From Arthrobotrys musiformis (taxonomy: Eukaryota > Ascomycota > Orbiliomycetes > Orbiliales > Orbiliaceae): a stretch of DNA of 64,000 nt. The stretch covers positions 2,294,001 to 2,358,000 of the forward strand of contig JAVHJL010000004.1 in NCBI GenBank assembly GCA_036971715.1, read 5' to 3'. The notes below the pieces were generated by a model, which had not been told where the DNA came from, searched no databases, and saw nothing but the letters and a program-made list of their open reading frames with translations. The translations under genes were made by a program, and so were the position numbers. Below are positions 1 to 11,921 of this stretch, piece by piece. Numbering within the stretch: the stretch's first letter is position 1; every line of letters begins with the position of its first letter.

Positions 1-1527
1 CTTGATGCTTTAAAACTTGCAGCGGATGATCGCTATTACTCAAACATCGGATTATATCTATGACTCCTCCCCTCCAACCGTCAGCATCTAATCCCCTCTT
101 GGCCACGCCTGACTCATAGCATTATTGTTTTTATTACGCAGTTACCTACGCTCCCGCGTCTCTCCTTGCGTCTCTCCGAGTTTTCTATTTCCCTGTTGCT
201 ATTACCATATGCACCTTTAATACCTTTTGCGGTACATTGTTTGCCTTTTCTCTCTTTCTTTCTTTCCTTTCTTCTGCATTACTAAGCACTTGAGCAACTA
301 TTAGCCATTCTATTTCATAGCTCGAGCACTCGTTTCCTTTCTCCTTTCTCCTTTGTGTGGCTTTTGGTTCTTGTCATTTGCTAGGATCTGGGTCTCTATT
401 TTGTTTAGTCGGGTTTCTTTTTTCATCTCCTTTTCCTCTTCATTTCCGCTTTAAAAAAATCACTTTTTTCATGAGAAGGGCAGTTAGAAAGTCTAATACC
501 CTGTATTCGTCAGTGGGAAGGCTTCGGCTGCATCGGTGTTATTGCTGTTGGTATTTGATAACTTTTTCCATCCTCTTCTTGATCCTCGCCCTTTTTTCTT
601 TTTCTTTTTTTCCCTTTCCTTTTTGAATTACTCCATTACATGCATTATATTATATAGCCGGTTTTTGGAGAAGATGAAATGTGTGTGTGTATGCGTGTGT
701 GCGCCTGTGTTCCCTTCTTGTCGCTTCGATGGGACTGGACCCCAGGGGCGCCTTTGTCTACTCTACTTTACTTAGGTACTTACTTAATAAGATGACGAAC
801 GAATGTTTAATTGGGAAGTCAATGGTGAATATTCCAAAGCTGGGAGCCCGTCCCGCAATCCTCCGACAATTTTTGTTAGAGGATACGAGTGTATAAAGTA
901 GGTTGTGTGAAATTGAGGCCTAATGCACGAAGATATCCTCGGACGTGGCAGAGCAACACGAGCCGTCGATCAGAATACCACGCGTCTACTGGATGGTGTT
1001 CCAAATACGGCAATGATCCGTTTAGGAAAAGATAGATCGATTGACGGAATATACCTGTGAGGTATGTAAAGAGATCGAAGAAGCGGGCAATCACAATTGT
1101 ACAAGCACAATATATTTTCTAGATATATGATGTATGTACAAAAATGAGATATACTTCGGTATATGATATATTTCCACAAGGTAAGTAATACATTTTTTTA
1201 GAACAAAAGGCTGCATCGCATGGCATATGAATCGCCGGCAAAAGATCTCGAGAAGGATAACAAAAAGGCAAATATAAAATAAAAACCCAAATGATGCTCC
1301 GAGAACTCCCCCAATATATATATCAAAACAGGAATATATGAAACCAGTACTGCAGTGGCAAAGCCTCGTAATATATACAACAAGAATAAAAAGGGTATAC
1401 CGTCGACGAGATCACTTCGTCTTCTAACAGATATTTTTTTGACTTCAGTGTTTTGCCGGGTAAAAACCAAAGAGTGTCACGATATCACTCGGCCTGGAAA
1501 ATACTCACGTCATACTAGACGACTGGC
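1..1527. other. Intergenic, pyrimidine-rich, no gene seen
   Basis: No reading frame here resembles a protein. The stretch is T/C-rich at about 190-300, 340-450 and 540-630, and holds a GT-rich microsatellite at 680-710. It lies beyond the 3' end of the minus-strand mannosyltransferase gene. It may hold UTR of a gene off the left edge, which the sequence does not show. Confidence 0.6.
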
Positions 1528-2049
1528 TTATTTGCCCTTACCATACGCACCAGCTTTGTACGCATAATCCAAGATCATGGTCAAGGTGGAGGACTCCTCG
1601 TCACTGAACTGGGCGTTTTCGTTGGTTGTCAAGCAGCAGATATTGTTCTCTTGGAGCTGCCATTGATCTTGTCCTCCGATTGTCTCCAGATCTGGCTTGG
1701 GGTTTTCTCGAAGATAGGTTTTGAAGTTATTTGCTTTCCGCATCTTCTTCTTATCTTCAAACTTATTGTTCAAGATCCAACCGTTGAACCAGAGAGGCGT
1801 TCCATCACGATCAAGATGGAGGAGTTGTGGGGCACAGATAGTGAACTTTTCGGGCTTGGGGGGCTGGGCTTCCCCTTCTGGTGTGGTACTCTCAGTGGGT
1901 GCTGGTGGCTGCTCCTTCAGTTCTCCCATGATACCGGCATCGCCCGAGTGGAAGGCGTATTCAGTATCACCCACAAGCTCCCATCCCATCCAGAAAGTTT
2001 CCTTATCACCTGTTTTCTTTTAGTTAGTGCCTTGTACAGGGAAGAGGAT

Positions 2050-2081
<32 letters not shown>

Positions 2082-3638
2082 GTTAGAGTAAATAGCGAAT
2101 GGAAACGTACCATAAACCAAGTCATAGACACCGACAATACCCTTGGACTCATTGCCATCACGGTCAGGTCCGTTCATTCGGGTAACCATCATCATAGCAA
2201 CGAAATGCTTCCACTTGTCGACAACAACGACACCAGATTCCTGTTGATGCCCACTTTCACCTGTCCAGAGACGGGTCTGACGGACGTTCTTGGAAATCGG
2301 CTTCGGAATGATTTGTTGCAACCATCTCTTCTTGTTCTCGGGCATGATAATCCTGTCCTTGAAGAATAGAGCGCCATGTTTTTTATATTCCTCGTCTTCG
2401 AAGAGGATTTCAGGGTTCTTGAAGAACAATGAATCGGCATCGATGAAGATTACTTCTCGGAAACTGGAAAGGAGCATTGCGAATGGCTTTGCGGCCCACC
2501 CGGCAAGTCTCCAGCCATCATCACTGACCATAGCGGAAATATCTCTGGTGACGACGCCCTCGAATTGTTCAAGTTCCGCCCGGTAATCCTCGCTAAGATC
2601 GCTGTCGCCGAGATACATAATTTCGATTGGAAGGTTACATCCGAGTTTTCTAAAGGATGGGATGGAAGTAAGAAGGAATGGTGCCTGGCCGTCACCCGCG
2701 GAGAGGACGATACCACGACCGCCCTTATACATTTGAGCATGTAGGCTCATGTGATCGGCGAAGTATGGCGAGAAGTAGGGGAAGAGGAGAGTCGCCAGTC
2801 GTTGCAAAAAGCCGCGGTAGGCCTCGTACTGGTGGATGGTTTGTGCAATGTTTTCAATTGATTTATCCCTGCGAAGTTCTTGCACGATATCGTCCCGGAC
2901 GTAGGCTTCATCGTCTCCGAGAACCACATGAAGCCTTTCCCATGCCTCGAAGAAGGTCTTGAACGCTCTTGCGCGAAGACCGGTTTCTCGAAGCTTTTCC
3001 TTTCCAGTACCGTCAATTGGGCGTAGGAGTTCTCGAACGTGCATCTCATCGGGAAGAAGTTCGAATATACGGTTGAGCGCCGCTTTAAACTCGGCGTTTT
3101 GCGGTTTCGAAAGGGGCTTCCTGGACTTCCTGGCGTTTTCTTCATCCTTCGGTTTGTTCCCATATTGGGCTTTTCCTGCAGGCTTATTGTCATCTGCGAC
3201 ATCAACCTTTGGTTTTTCATAGGTTGTCGTTTGTTTCGGCTTCTGGACGATGATGTGCTCTTCTTCAACATCGACATGACCGGCCTCAGCTGAGTCGGTC
3301 CCAACTTGGCCAGCCGTCTTGGGGGCTACAGATTCCGATTTGACCGTTACAGCCGGAACAACCGTATCTGATGCTCCTGCCAAATTGGGGCCGGCTTTTC
3401 CTAGGAACGCCTTCGCGCGCTCGGTGTGACGAGAGGCTGTTTTCGGGTCCGTTGTTGATATATAAAGGGCGTAGGTCAACACCAGAATTAACGCGCCTGC
3501 GACCAGCTTGAAGACAAAGTTTTTTCTCTTTTCCATATATTGCTGGGAGTGGTATCTCCCCTCCTTAGGAGGGGGAGGGCTCGAGAAGAGCGACAATGGC
3601 TTAGCCATCTTGCCTTTCATTTTCGCCGTTTGCATCAA
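1528..3638 (-). CDS. Type II membrane alpha-1,3-mannosyltransferase, Mnn1/GT71 family
   Basis: Two exons: 3638-2111 and 2009-1528, 669 aa. A short basic N-terminus is followed by one membrane segment at about residues 38-60 (FKLVAGALILVLTYALYIS), a K/P-rich stem to about residue 180, then a catalytic domain. That domain has GIVLSAGDGQAPF, PIEIMYLGDSDL and the metal-binding DxD in FIDADSLFF, all typical of fungal Mannosyl_trans3 (GT71) proteins. Known members extend N- or O-linked mannans in the Golgi lumen from GDP-mannose; the linkage made here is inferred. The intron (2010-2110, donor GTACGT) holds a 31-base homopolymer, and splicing joins VYDLVYG to DKETFWMGWELVG. The start is the first ATG of the frame; a later ATG 6 codons in is possible. 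Confidence 0.88.
2050..2080. repeat. 31-base poly-G tract inside the mannosyltransferase intron
   Basis: An uninterrupted run of 31 G on the plus strand (C on the coding strand) lies within intron 2010-2110. It could form G-quadruplex or i-motif structures and is prone to length error in sequencing. Confidence 0.95.
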
Positions 3639-6180
3639 AAGCCGAGGCGCCTTGGTTGCTGTTGGATCGGGATCGTTGTAAAGAGCTAGACAATAGTAAA
3701 CCGTAGGAACACTTTCAGGTATCCGAACGGATTACAGCTACACAGAGCATCTGTAGCACTTAAGGGAGGTGGTGGTATTATAGGGAGCGGGAAAACCTGG
3801 CCCCTCTCTAGAGAGGAGGCGGCGGCGCTGACTATATACAATATTGTGGAAATTCCATGCCGTCCGAGCTAATCTGACCTGCCTGCTAGAACATGACACT
3901 GTGGTTGCTTGCCGGCATGCCTGGATGGCAAACCGAGACGAATGGAATTATTGACAATACCGAAACCAGCAAGGGGAAAGGGAATGCTCCCCTGTATTCG
4001 AACCCTCCTGCCGGCCGCCTAGCGTGTTGCAGGATGCTAGCCAGTCCGGAGTAGCGGTCTTTGCTGCCGGATTTTAACAGACTTGGCGCTTGAGTGGACC
4101 TTCCGACATGGAAGAACCGTGCAGGATAACGGCTTGGGGCATAGCTTCTATCGATTGCAGAATGAGCCCTTGCTAGTATAGGTGCTTAGACAGTCCCTCC
4201 TTCTGGAAGCTCAAGAATCACGACAGGATAAACTGGTCATGGGAGCGGTAGATAGTATTCACAAGTCCGACCTTCCGCCGGCGACTCTACCATTACCCCG
4301 GAGACAAGAACAGGTTAAGGCTGAATGTTCCGATGCTTGCGGCCATGGGCATGGATAACGATAAGCTTGGGTGTGGCAGGCGACACTGCTACCCTACCCG
4401 AAGCTAAGCAGAGCGAATATGGATATTGACGAATATGAATCTCATGAAGCACAACATTGTTGAGCTATGCCGTGTGTTAGGTATAATGTTGGAAAGTTGG
4501 TAAGTTGTGGTTGTTACTCCCACATTTGGCACAAGAAATTCACAATTGTAACCCACGTGGCGGGTGATTATTCTGCATGGTGAACATCCTTGGGGTGTCG
4601 AGATTGGATTCGGGTTAGTGGGAAAGAACCGATGAGCAAATTCGGGAGCAAATGGCAGTTGCAATATCAGATTACCTGGTGCATGTGTAGATCAATATAT
4701 GTGTATTGAGATTCTCAACATCCAATTCGAGGGCGGTCGCTTATCGCCTATGGACTCGAACGGCTAGGTTAACTGTTAAAAGTTAGAGACCCCCCCCAAA
4801 AAAGGGTCTTACGAGAAGCTTAACATGAGTGGGGTGGCGTGGGTGGGTGGTGTAGGTGGCATCAATCGCATGTGAATACCAGAGCAGGGTCCCGACAATC
4901 GCGAGCAATTTTTTTCAACATGCATGGCCAATGGCCATGATCCGATGTTTAGGGTACTCAGCACCTCGTACCCAGGTACATCATAAGCCAGCAAGGTGTG
5001 TGTGCTTGAGATGAGTAGAAAGTAAGCATGCTCCCAATTCGATAGCTGAATAGCACTTGAAGCGGCGTTGATCTATTTTAGTTTGTGTGCTATATCTTCG
5101 ACAGCACTAAGCTCGATACAGTGCATCATACAGAGTACGTTAAGTACCTACTTATACACCCGAGCGGGTATATAAAACGATGGTGACGGCCTGGCATTTG
5201 ATTCGGCCGGAATCGACCCATGTAGATTGATTGATTCGATATCAACATCATGTCATCGATTGTGCACAAGTACCCAATTATAAGTACTGGTACTGAGGAC
5301 CCTGTAGTTGAACCGGCAGCCGGTAAGTAAATTGGTACTTGCTTGAGGATATGTGAAATGCACTTTTACGTACCTGGTGAGTTGAGAAGTACTGGTGAAG
5401 CGGAGTGAGGTGATGATGCCAATGCAATGTCGATGAAGCATGAAGGTCTGTCTGATCATGATATATGACTCTCCTGCTGATATCCCGCATAGACTCAATG
5501 CAATCAACGCAAGGCTGACAGGCCCTGTTGTGGTTGTGGCGGTTGTGTTGGGGATGTGGAGGATACTAGGTAGCTATGACACACAGACCAGACCCGACCG
5601 ACCAGACAGACGGGTCGTTGGCCTTGTTGTCTGGCTGGCTGGGGTGGATCCTCTTCCTTCTCGTCCTCGTGCGGTGTAATGCCAACCAAAAGCTTCCGAC
5701 TTCGCCCTTCTCTTGACTACTGAGTACCTACTCACTTATTAACTTGACTCTTCCTCTCCTCTCCTCCTCCTCCTCCTCCTCCTCCTCCCTCTTCCTTTCT
5801 CCCATCTCCATCTCCATCTCCAACCTCAACCTCAACCTCAACCCCAACTTCACCCGTCCTACATACTTACACACAGTCCTCTCTTTCCTACATCATCGCC
5901 ATCACTATCACTATCACTGCACATCACACACTTTCACCACCATCACCATCGCCCCAGGACTTCACATACCCCTCCCTCCTCTTCCCAATCTCCTCCCGTG
6001 CTCTAGCTCTTGAACCTACCATTTAACCATAAAGAACCAACCTATCAGTATACCGTCTCATTCCCTCTGTGACATTTCTCGTGACAATTTCATCCATCAT
6101 TCTATATACTACCATTTTCATTTCCACTCCGACTTCCACTTATACTCTCTCTCATTCCACTGCGACGTCCCCGTGAACCC

Positions 6181-6188
6181 TGACGTCA
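6181..6188. promoter_or_regulatory. Perfect CRE palindrome TGACGTCA
   Basis: The ATF/CREB (AtfA/Pcr1-type) consensus lies 211 bp before the ATG at 6399. The 8-mer is expected about once per 64 kb by chance, so function is only suggested by position. Confidence 0.35.
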
Positions 6189-6290
6189 ATCCATTTCATT
6201 CCTCCCTAACTTGACTTACACCCACATCTTGCTACTACATCACTGCCTCATCATTCCTCCCCGTGCATACCATACACACACACACCATTT

Positions 6291-6298
6291 TATATAAG
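6291..6298 (+). promoter_or_regulatory. TATA-box candidate TATATAAG
   Basis: It sits 108 bp upstream of the start codon at 6399, within a CT- and CA-rich leader. Spacing suits a fungal TATA element with a short 5' UTR. Confidence 0.4.
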
Positions 6299-6398
6299 GC
6301 ATCTACAAATTACCTTCTACCTCTATTTCTCTCCAATCTAATATCGACATTCCACACACACATTTAATATCCATTCTTCCACCAAATCTACCACAAAA

Positions 6399-6877
6399 AT
6401 GTCGTCTGCGATTCCAATTCCCAAGAAGACCCCAAAGAAGGTTTCTTCCTCATCCTCTTCCCCCGGTCCATCCGATGACATGTCTTCACCGTCCACTTCG
6501 TCCAACTCGCCGTCCACTGCCATTTTCGGCCACCGACGGCGTCAGTCACTTCTAAGTAAGTTAAAACAACTATTTACTCCTAAATAAATACCTTTGAGCA
6601 GGAAATACTAATTGATTATCGTATAGGCTCCTCTTTGTCGAAGCAAGAGCATACCGTTTTCGATCTCGGAACCCGCGATGGAACGGCCCGGCTCGTTACT
6701 TGCGTCAAGGCCGGCCAGGGTTTCGATTGGAACCAAGAAATGTTCCTGCCTCACCATTCCGATATCACGATACCCCCCCTCAGCGAGCGTGTCGATGTCG
6801 TCCACGAAATCATCCTAGATGACGAAGACGACGGGTTCATGGATATCGACGAGGAACGTGAGAAGCGACGACGATAA
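6399..6877 (+). CDS. Small orphan Ser-rich acidic/basic-tail protein
   Basis: Two exons: 6399-6555 and 6627-6877, 135 aa. The intron has donor GTAAGT, branch TACTAAT and acceptor TAG. I do not recognise the family. The N-terminal 50 residues are a low-complexity Ser/Pro/Lys segment ending in HRRRQS, a basophilic-kinase-like site (RRxS). Residues about 58-105 look folded (VFDLGTRDGTARLVTCV, then WNQEMFLPHHSDITIPP). The tail is acidic (ILDDEDDGFMDIDEE) and ends in KRRRR-like basic residues. No signal peptide or membrane segment. The gene is supported by a coherent spliced frame, a good start context (CAAAAATGTC) and promoter-like elements upstream. It is likely nuclear or cytosolic. Confidence 0.65.
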
Positions 6878-7654
6878 GAGAATAAACCGTTGGTCGATTT
6901 TGTGGAACGGTTCGTACGACGAAACTCAACGGCGCATTGTGACGGGGCGGTACGGGGAAACGGGCAGGGATTCATATCAAGGGAAATTGGTGATAATCAA
7001 CGGAGTGATGTTCTAGGTTATGTTGAAAGCTTCTTTGAGGATATAAGGCGTCCATTTACCTGTCTGTTTTTTACCCCCCCATTTTTTTATTTTCAGGTTT
7101 TGACATTGAAGTTTTGGTTGGATGGATGCTGGGTTGGCTTGGGCTTTTCGGTGGGAAATCAGGAGGAGCAAGCGCAGGTCTTTATGTCCTTTCTCTTTAC
7201 CTCTCTTCTATTTATCATAATTTGCAGCGATTTTAGCGACATTTCGGAATTGTTTTAGAAGACTTTTATTTCTCTATTTCCTTGCGCTTGGATAATATCT
7301 CTGATCAAAACTCCACTCAGATGATGATGATTATATCAGTATTTTTCTATTCTATACATAAAAAAAACCATTGTTTTTGCCGTTTCCCGCTGTTCAATAT
7401 GAAGGCACTAAATACCTACCAGTCTTGTATTCGAACGCTTTGGTACACGGCAATAAAGTATAGGGAAAAGAGACCATGTTGCTGGAAAAGAGGAATTATC
7501 AATACACCCATATACCAAGACGCCGTAATCCGCGTGAACTCCTTCGCTGCAAATAAAAGTGACAACCAAATACCGCAAGTAACACTAAATGATAACGACG
7601 CAAAAGAAAAAAAAAAGGATGCCATTTCTGCCACCAAGAGACCGTGGCAATCTA
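6878..7654. other. Intergenic between two 3' ends
   Basis: T-rich sequence after the plus-strand small gene and before the stop of minus-strand mis14. This is a convergent arrangement, so it probably holds both 3' UTRs. Nothing else recognised. Confidence 0.5.
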
Positions 7655-8693
7655 TTACTTTGTCTGCTGGATGTGCTCCAGAACCTGCTGGGCTTTAGCG
7701 ACTTGTCCCTGGGCCCTTGTTAGGGGGCCGTCCATCTAGGGAGCAAAATTTACATGTTAGCGTCGCAAACGATTGAAATCAATGTTTCCGGGATGGATAT
7801 ATGCCCCCTTACCTTTTTCAACCCTGGTAATATCGCGGCCGCATCCTCCCATGCCTTTTCCACTTCTTTCTGCCTCGTCAACGGCTTGATCCCCCAATCA
7901 AGTACATCCGAACCTTCTTCCCCATCGATATCCATAGCGTCCTCACTCTCCTTCAAAGCAGCCTCGGCCAATGCAACCTCCCTGTCGATATCTGCCTTGA
8001 GTTTCTTCTCATAGGCAGCTGCAGCCCTCTTCGGCACCTCTCTCCGCAGTTTCGCTACTTCACCCGTAGCGGTGCCGACTTTTGCTATGAGCTCGTTGAC
8101 GCGGACTCGGAGTTTATCGTCGTATGGTTCGTATTCTGTTTATGCCACCCTCCCCATCCTACACGTTAGAATCTGCCGCTGTGGTTTATATTTTCGCGGA
8201 CGATTGGTGAATCGGGAGAGAAACGGCCGAGGGGATGGGGGGAGACATACGGTCCTCTTCCTCCGCTCTGAGTACCGAATCAACATCTCCGATATCATTC
8301 CCGTTTATCGAAATATTCTGATTCGCAAGGTCGAGTAATCGTCGAACGTACTACTAGCCGAATAAACAAAATCGGAGAGAAACCATGTTTCAGTCAGTTT
8401 TTGACTCGACGTATTGAGCACCCTGAAAGCCCATTCCCTCCCTCCCTCCCTCCCTCCCGATACGTCTCTTTCTTCCTTTCATCCCAATAAAAACCCTAGG
8501 TATACAAAACACACACCTCAGCAACTAGTTCCTCGACCCGTTTCCTGTAAGCCTCATCTTTGGCGCTGGAGTTCGCAGAAGGCGGGAAATGTTGCGCTAG
8601 TTTGTCGCGCGAGAGTTGCTCCACGCGGTTCAGTATCGTCTTGTACTCGGCAATGGTGTCGAGACGGACTTTTGGATGGTCCGCATCTGCCAT
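7655..8693 (-). CDS. mis14: Kinetochore protein Mis14/Nsl1 (Mis12/MIND complex)
   Basis: Four exons: 8693-8517, 8350-8251, 8135-7813 and 7735-7655, 226 aa. It matches the fungal Mis14 family. The N-terminus has DHPKVRLDTIAEYKTIL, a conserved block predicted helical. EAYRKRVEELVAEYVRRLL is followed by a central PYDDKLRVRVNELIAKV coiled-coil-like region. The acidic segment AMDIDGEEGSD precedes a C-terminal helix with LKKMDGPLTRAQGQVAKAQ. In yeasts Mis14/Nsl1 is one of four subunits of the Mis12 complex that links centromeric chromatin to the Ndc80 complex. Intron phases are consistent throughout and the final exon encodes 26 residues. Intron 1 contains a (CCCT)n run at about 8436-8459. The family call rests on recalled motifs and gene size. 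Confidence 0.82.
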
Positions 8694-9036
8694 TTGCGAG
8701 GGCCCCGGTTTGGTTTGGTTTTTGTCTCGCCTTTGCGATTGGGTATTGGGGGGGTCGATAAGTCTGCTCCGATGGGTTGATGTTCAATGGGTGAGGAATC
8801 GATGGGGATTATGGGAAGAGATGTTGGATGAGGTTTTAGGTCGGGTTGTTGTTTTTGTTTTGCTTGGCCTTCCCTTGCCCCCCTGTTTCTCCAGCTTGCC
8901 AGAGCTAGCCTGACCTTGCCTTGCCTGGAACTATTCCAAACACGGCTATGGACGCATTCCATTCACATGATCACAGCATGCTTGTCCAGCTCTGTAGAAT
9001 CGATGTAGCCTCGAATCCATTGGATCCTTGCTCCGG

Positions 9037-9071
<35 letters not shown>

Positions 9072-9436
9072 GAAACAGCCTCAAGGGATAGGTATTCATT
9101 AATAGTAATGTATATGATAGCATAGAGAAATAGTAGCTTGTAGAGCCCGCTCCCATGTCCCTCCCCACGCCCGTCAATCCCGCAATATCGAATATGGATC
9201 TAGGTGACCGTCTACCATGGTAAATGTATATGTGTTCGAACTGTACAACCAAAGACAAAATGAATGGGTTTTCCAGTGACCGGAAAGGCTCAAGGGTGGA
9301 AATGAATGAACGATCAACCGCCAGACCACATTATAATTATCCTACTCCATATCAATCCACAGACTAGAACTCTGTCATCAAAGAAACCCCTCTTCCGGCC
9401 CTTGTTTGTAGGTTCCAAAGGATATGACACAACCCT
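8694..9436. other. Intergenic, holds a 27-base poly-A tract
   Basis: Upstream region of mis14 and 3' flank of sec14, both on the minus strand. The A tract is at 9037-9063. No gene seen. Confidence 0.5.
9037..9063. repeat. Poly-A tract, 27 bases
   Basis: An uninterrupted A run between mis14 and sec14. Neither flank shows a target-site duplication long enough to argue for retroposition. Confidence 0.9.
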
Positions 9437-10776
9437 CTAAGCCGTGGCCTCCGGTGCCGGTGCAGCACCTGCCGCCGCAGACTTGATGCCCGAAGCGTTG
9501 GCGCCCGATTTGAAGAATGGTCCTAAATATTCGGTCTCATTCCACGGCCCGGCGTCGCTCAACGGGCATCCACCCTCGCATTTGCAGGTTCCTCCGAGTT
9601 CCACTGGCAAGTTTTCTGCGGGTATCTGTTCGAGGAGGGCAGATGAATAGCTTCCTCCGAGAACCTTGATCTTTTCCACCGTGACGGGGTCGAGCCAGCC
9701 GCTGATGATACTCCACACTGTCGAGAAGCCCCATGGAGCGTTGATAATGTAGAGTTTTCCCAACCTGTTGTCCGAACGTTAGCAACCACTTATATTTGAT
9801 CCATAAAATAAAGAACTCTGTATACCGTTCGGGGTAGTAGTCCTGGGAAATGCTGGATGCCTTCTTCAAGTAACCGTATGCGGATGGGATAGTTGTTACA
9901 CCAACGCCCTTCAAGTCCATGATTGCTATTCGGAAGAACATTATTAGCCTGCTACCGATATATTTGTGGAGGGCCGTGGATAGCAGCTTACTGCAGCAGG
10001 TCTCCAATAGCCTGCCAACCTTCCTGGAACAGGCGGGTAGACGGGGATCCGCGACCCTTTCATACTCGACAGCAAGGTTGGTCAACATGCGCTCTTGGGA
10101 TGTGATCTTTCCCCTATAGTTGGCCGAGCAGGTATTAGAACTATTTCTGAACAAAAATGAAGGTCGGAAAGTACGCACATTGCAGTCAAATTGATCTTTC
10201 CAAGTTGTTCAATATAGACCGGTCGTCCATCCTAGATTATATCGTCGTCAGCAATGGGTGGAAATTCCCCCATATCGAATTGAACGGGCGAACTATGCCA
10301 AGTACCTTGTCAGTTTTATGGTAGTATTGTGGATAATACTTGAAGATCTCCGACTTCTCTGGGTAGTCCCAGGTGGCGACAATCTCGTCGAGATTTTTCT
10401 CAGTCCCCCAAATGTCGTTCTCTTTTCTCCAGGTCTCGGCCTTTACATACATCGCCTCTGCCAAGGCGACATCGAATTTTCGGGCTCGTAGGTACCGTAG
10501 CTGATATCACCGAGCAGGCAATTGTTAGCATCTGGATTATAGTCTTCCTTCGCATACGTTCGGAAGGCCGAGTCAATTATTTCGGGGGGGGGGGGGTATG
10601 CGTACTAGAGTATTTGTATCGAGCCGTGCAGTGTAACCCTTAGCCTCGAGCTTTGCTCTGAGCTGATGGACCTGGGCACCCTGGATTTCGGTGACGTTAC
10701 CAGGATGTCCCTCCGCTACTTTACCATCGGTATGGGTATGTGGGAAATTGTAGTCGTCGTATTTTTCGCTGCTCAT
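9437..10776 (-). CDS. sec14: Sec14-type phosphatidylinositol/phosphatidylcholine transfer protein
   Basis: Six exons: 10776-10606, 10500-10306, 10231-10179, 10113-9992, 9925-9826 and 9764-9437, 322 aa. The order is a CRAL-TRIO N-terminal helical domain (LLRYLRARKFDVALAEAMY), then KYYPQYYHKTDKDGRPVYIE, the lipid-binding core (LPACSRKVG, ETCCTIMDLKGVG, ISQDYYPERLGKLYIINAP) and the gate/C-terminal part (LDPVTVEKIKVLGGSY, LLEQIPAENLPVELGG). This tracks yeast Sec14p closely. Sec14 exchanges PI and PC and supports PI-4-phosphate production needed for export from the Golgi. The C-terminus is an Ala/Pro-rich tail (AAAGAAPAPEATA). Intron 1 holds a run of 13 C on the coding strand close to the donor. 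Confidence 0.93.
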
Positions 10777-11124
10777 GGTAGCTGTTTTCTATCCTTCCTT
10801 TTTTTTTGAGGGGAATATGTTTGATTTTGCTAAATTGGTCGATGGAGCTAGCTGTGAGCAAAAGATTCAATTCAAGTGGGGAGACAGTTTAGCGGGTATT
10901 CCACGGATTCAAGTGGAAGGGACTTTGGTTGAGGGGGTAGGGAATATCTCAAACGTGGAGACTTACGAAACGAGGATTTGGAGTAGTGGTTGTGGTTTGT
11001 GGTGGTGGTTGTGGTGATGAAGCTGGGAGGGAAGGGATGGGGGGTGGGAGCTACTGGAGGGATTAAGTAAGTTCGATCTGCTTAGCAGCTGAAGAGAAAT
11101 ATGTGGCGTCCTCGGGCCTTCGAC

Positions 11125-11165
11125 CTGAACTTGAACCTGAACTTGAACCTGAACCCGAACCTGCT
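11125..11165. repeat. Degenerate tandem repeat of GAACCT/GAACTT hexamers
   Basis: About six to seven consecutive units alternate GAACTT and GAACCT/GAACCC, upstream of sec14. No coding meaning seen. Confidence 0.8.
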
Positions 11166-11921
11166 CGACTTGACTTTGTTTAGCTGCCGCGACCCGGCAT
11201 CAAAACCCCCCCTTTTTTTTTAGTCACCCTCACCCTCACGTCCTCTCTCTTGTCTTCTACGTTATTGTCCCTTCCCAAAAGGACGACGTAACGGTGGTCC
11301 AGGCTAGCCACCGTTTAATCACGAATGTTTGATAACTGCAGCTGTGAGACACAACGACTCTGCTTGTATGTTTGCCCTCTCTGTCAACAATTGTTGTTGA
11401 GAGGTGCCCGTTCTTCAGGCTTGGCTGACTCCTGTGGAATCCATTTTTAACCAATGGCTCTCGCATGTTTCCTCCAATCGAGCATGTGCTCGCGGCCACA
11501 CCAGCCAGCTAGCTCCAAGCTGCATCATGCTGTCTGGAATCGAAAAGAAAAAAAAGTATAAGTATGAGTAGGTAAGTATAGGTATAAAAGTAAGTAACCG
11601 CGAGTAGAGGCATATGCATACGTAAGTAAGTACCCAAGTACCTAATTAAAGTACCTGGGCACCAGCATGGGATATATATCATATATAAGGCGCGGTGTAT
11701 ATAGAAGAAGTATATATATACGACCCCAGTTATCAGATCAGACATGCATAGATATATATTAATACAACTGTTTCCATCACACCGTCCAGTATTAATTACA
11801 TAACTGCTCAACTTGAGTAAGTGACGGGTAGAAAAACCAATAGAAAATAGGTAAGTTAGGTAGGTAGGTAGGATACTAATGTTTGGGCCGAGCTTAGCTT
11901 AGCGCTTGGTTTCGAGAGACG

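Larger units (their letters stand above)
3639..6398. other. 2.8 kb intergenic region upstream of two divergent genes
   Basis: No convincing gene. It contains the promoter of the minus-strand mannosyltransferase (near 3639-3850) and a long CT-rich leader for the plus-strand small gene (about 5700-6398, with a CTC/TCC run at 5755-5790). A tract near 4340-4415 faintly resembles the 5' half of a 5S rRNA gene and was rejected. A GTATATAAAA sequence occurs at about 5168 but has no gene near it. Confidence 0.5.

Noticed and set aside
3990..4010. B-box-like GGTTCGAATAC on the minus strand, possible tRNA
   Set aside because: The T-arm stem does not pair and no A box or acceptor stem is found.
4338..4415. 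Sequence resembling the 5' half of a 5S rRNA gene (TGCGGCCAT ... CCGAAGCTAAGCA)
   Set aside because: The spacing between the two blocks is too long and the conserved second half (GGATGGGTGACC) is absent; at best a relic.
9037..9063. Long A run as evidence of a retroposed element (also 43490-43518 and 51970-51996)
   Set aside because: No target-site duplications and no element body upstream of the runs.
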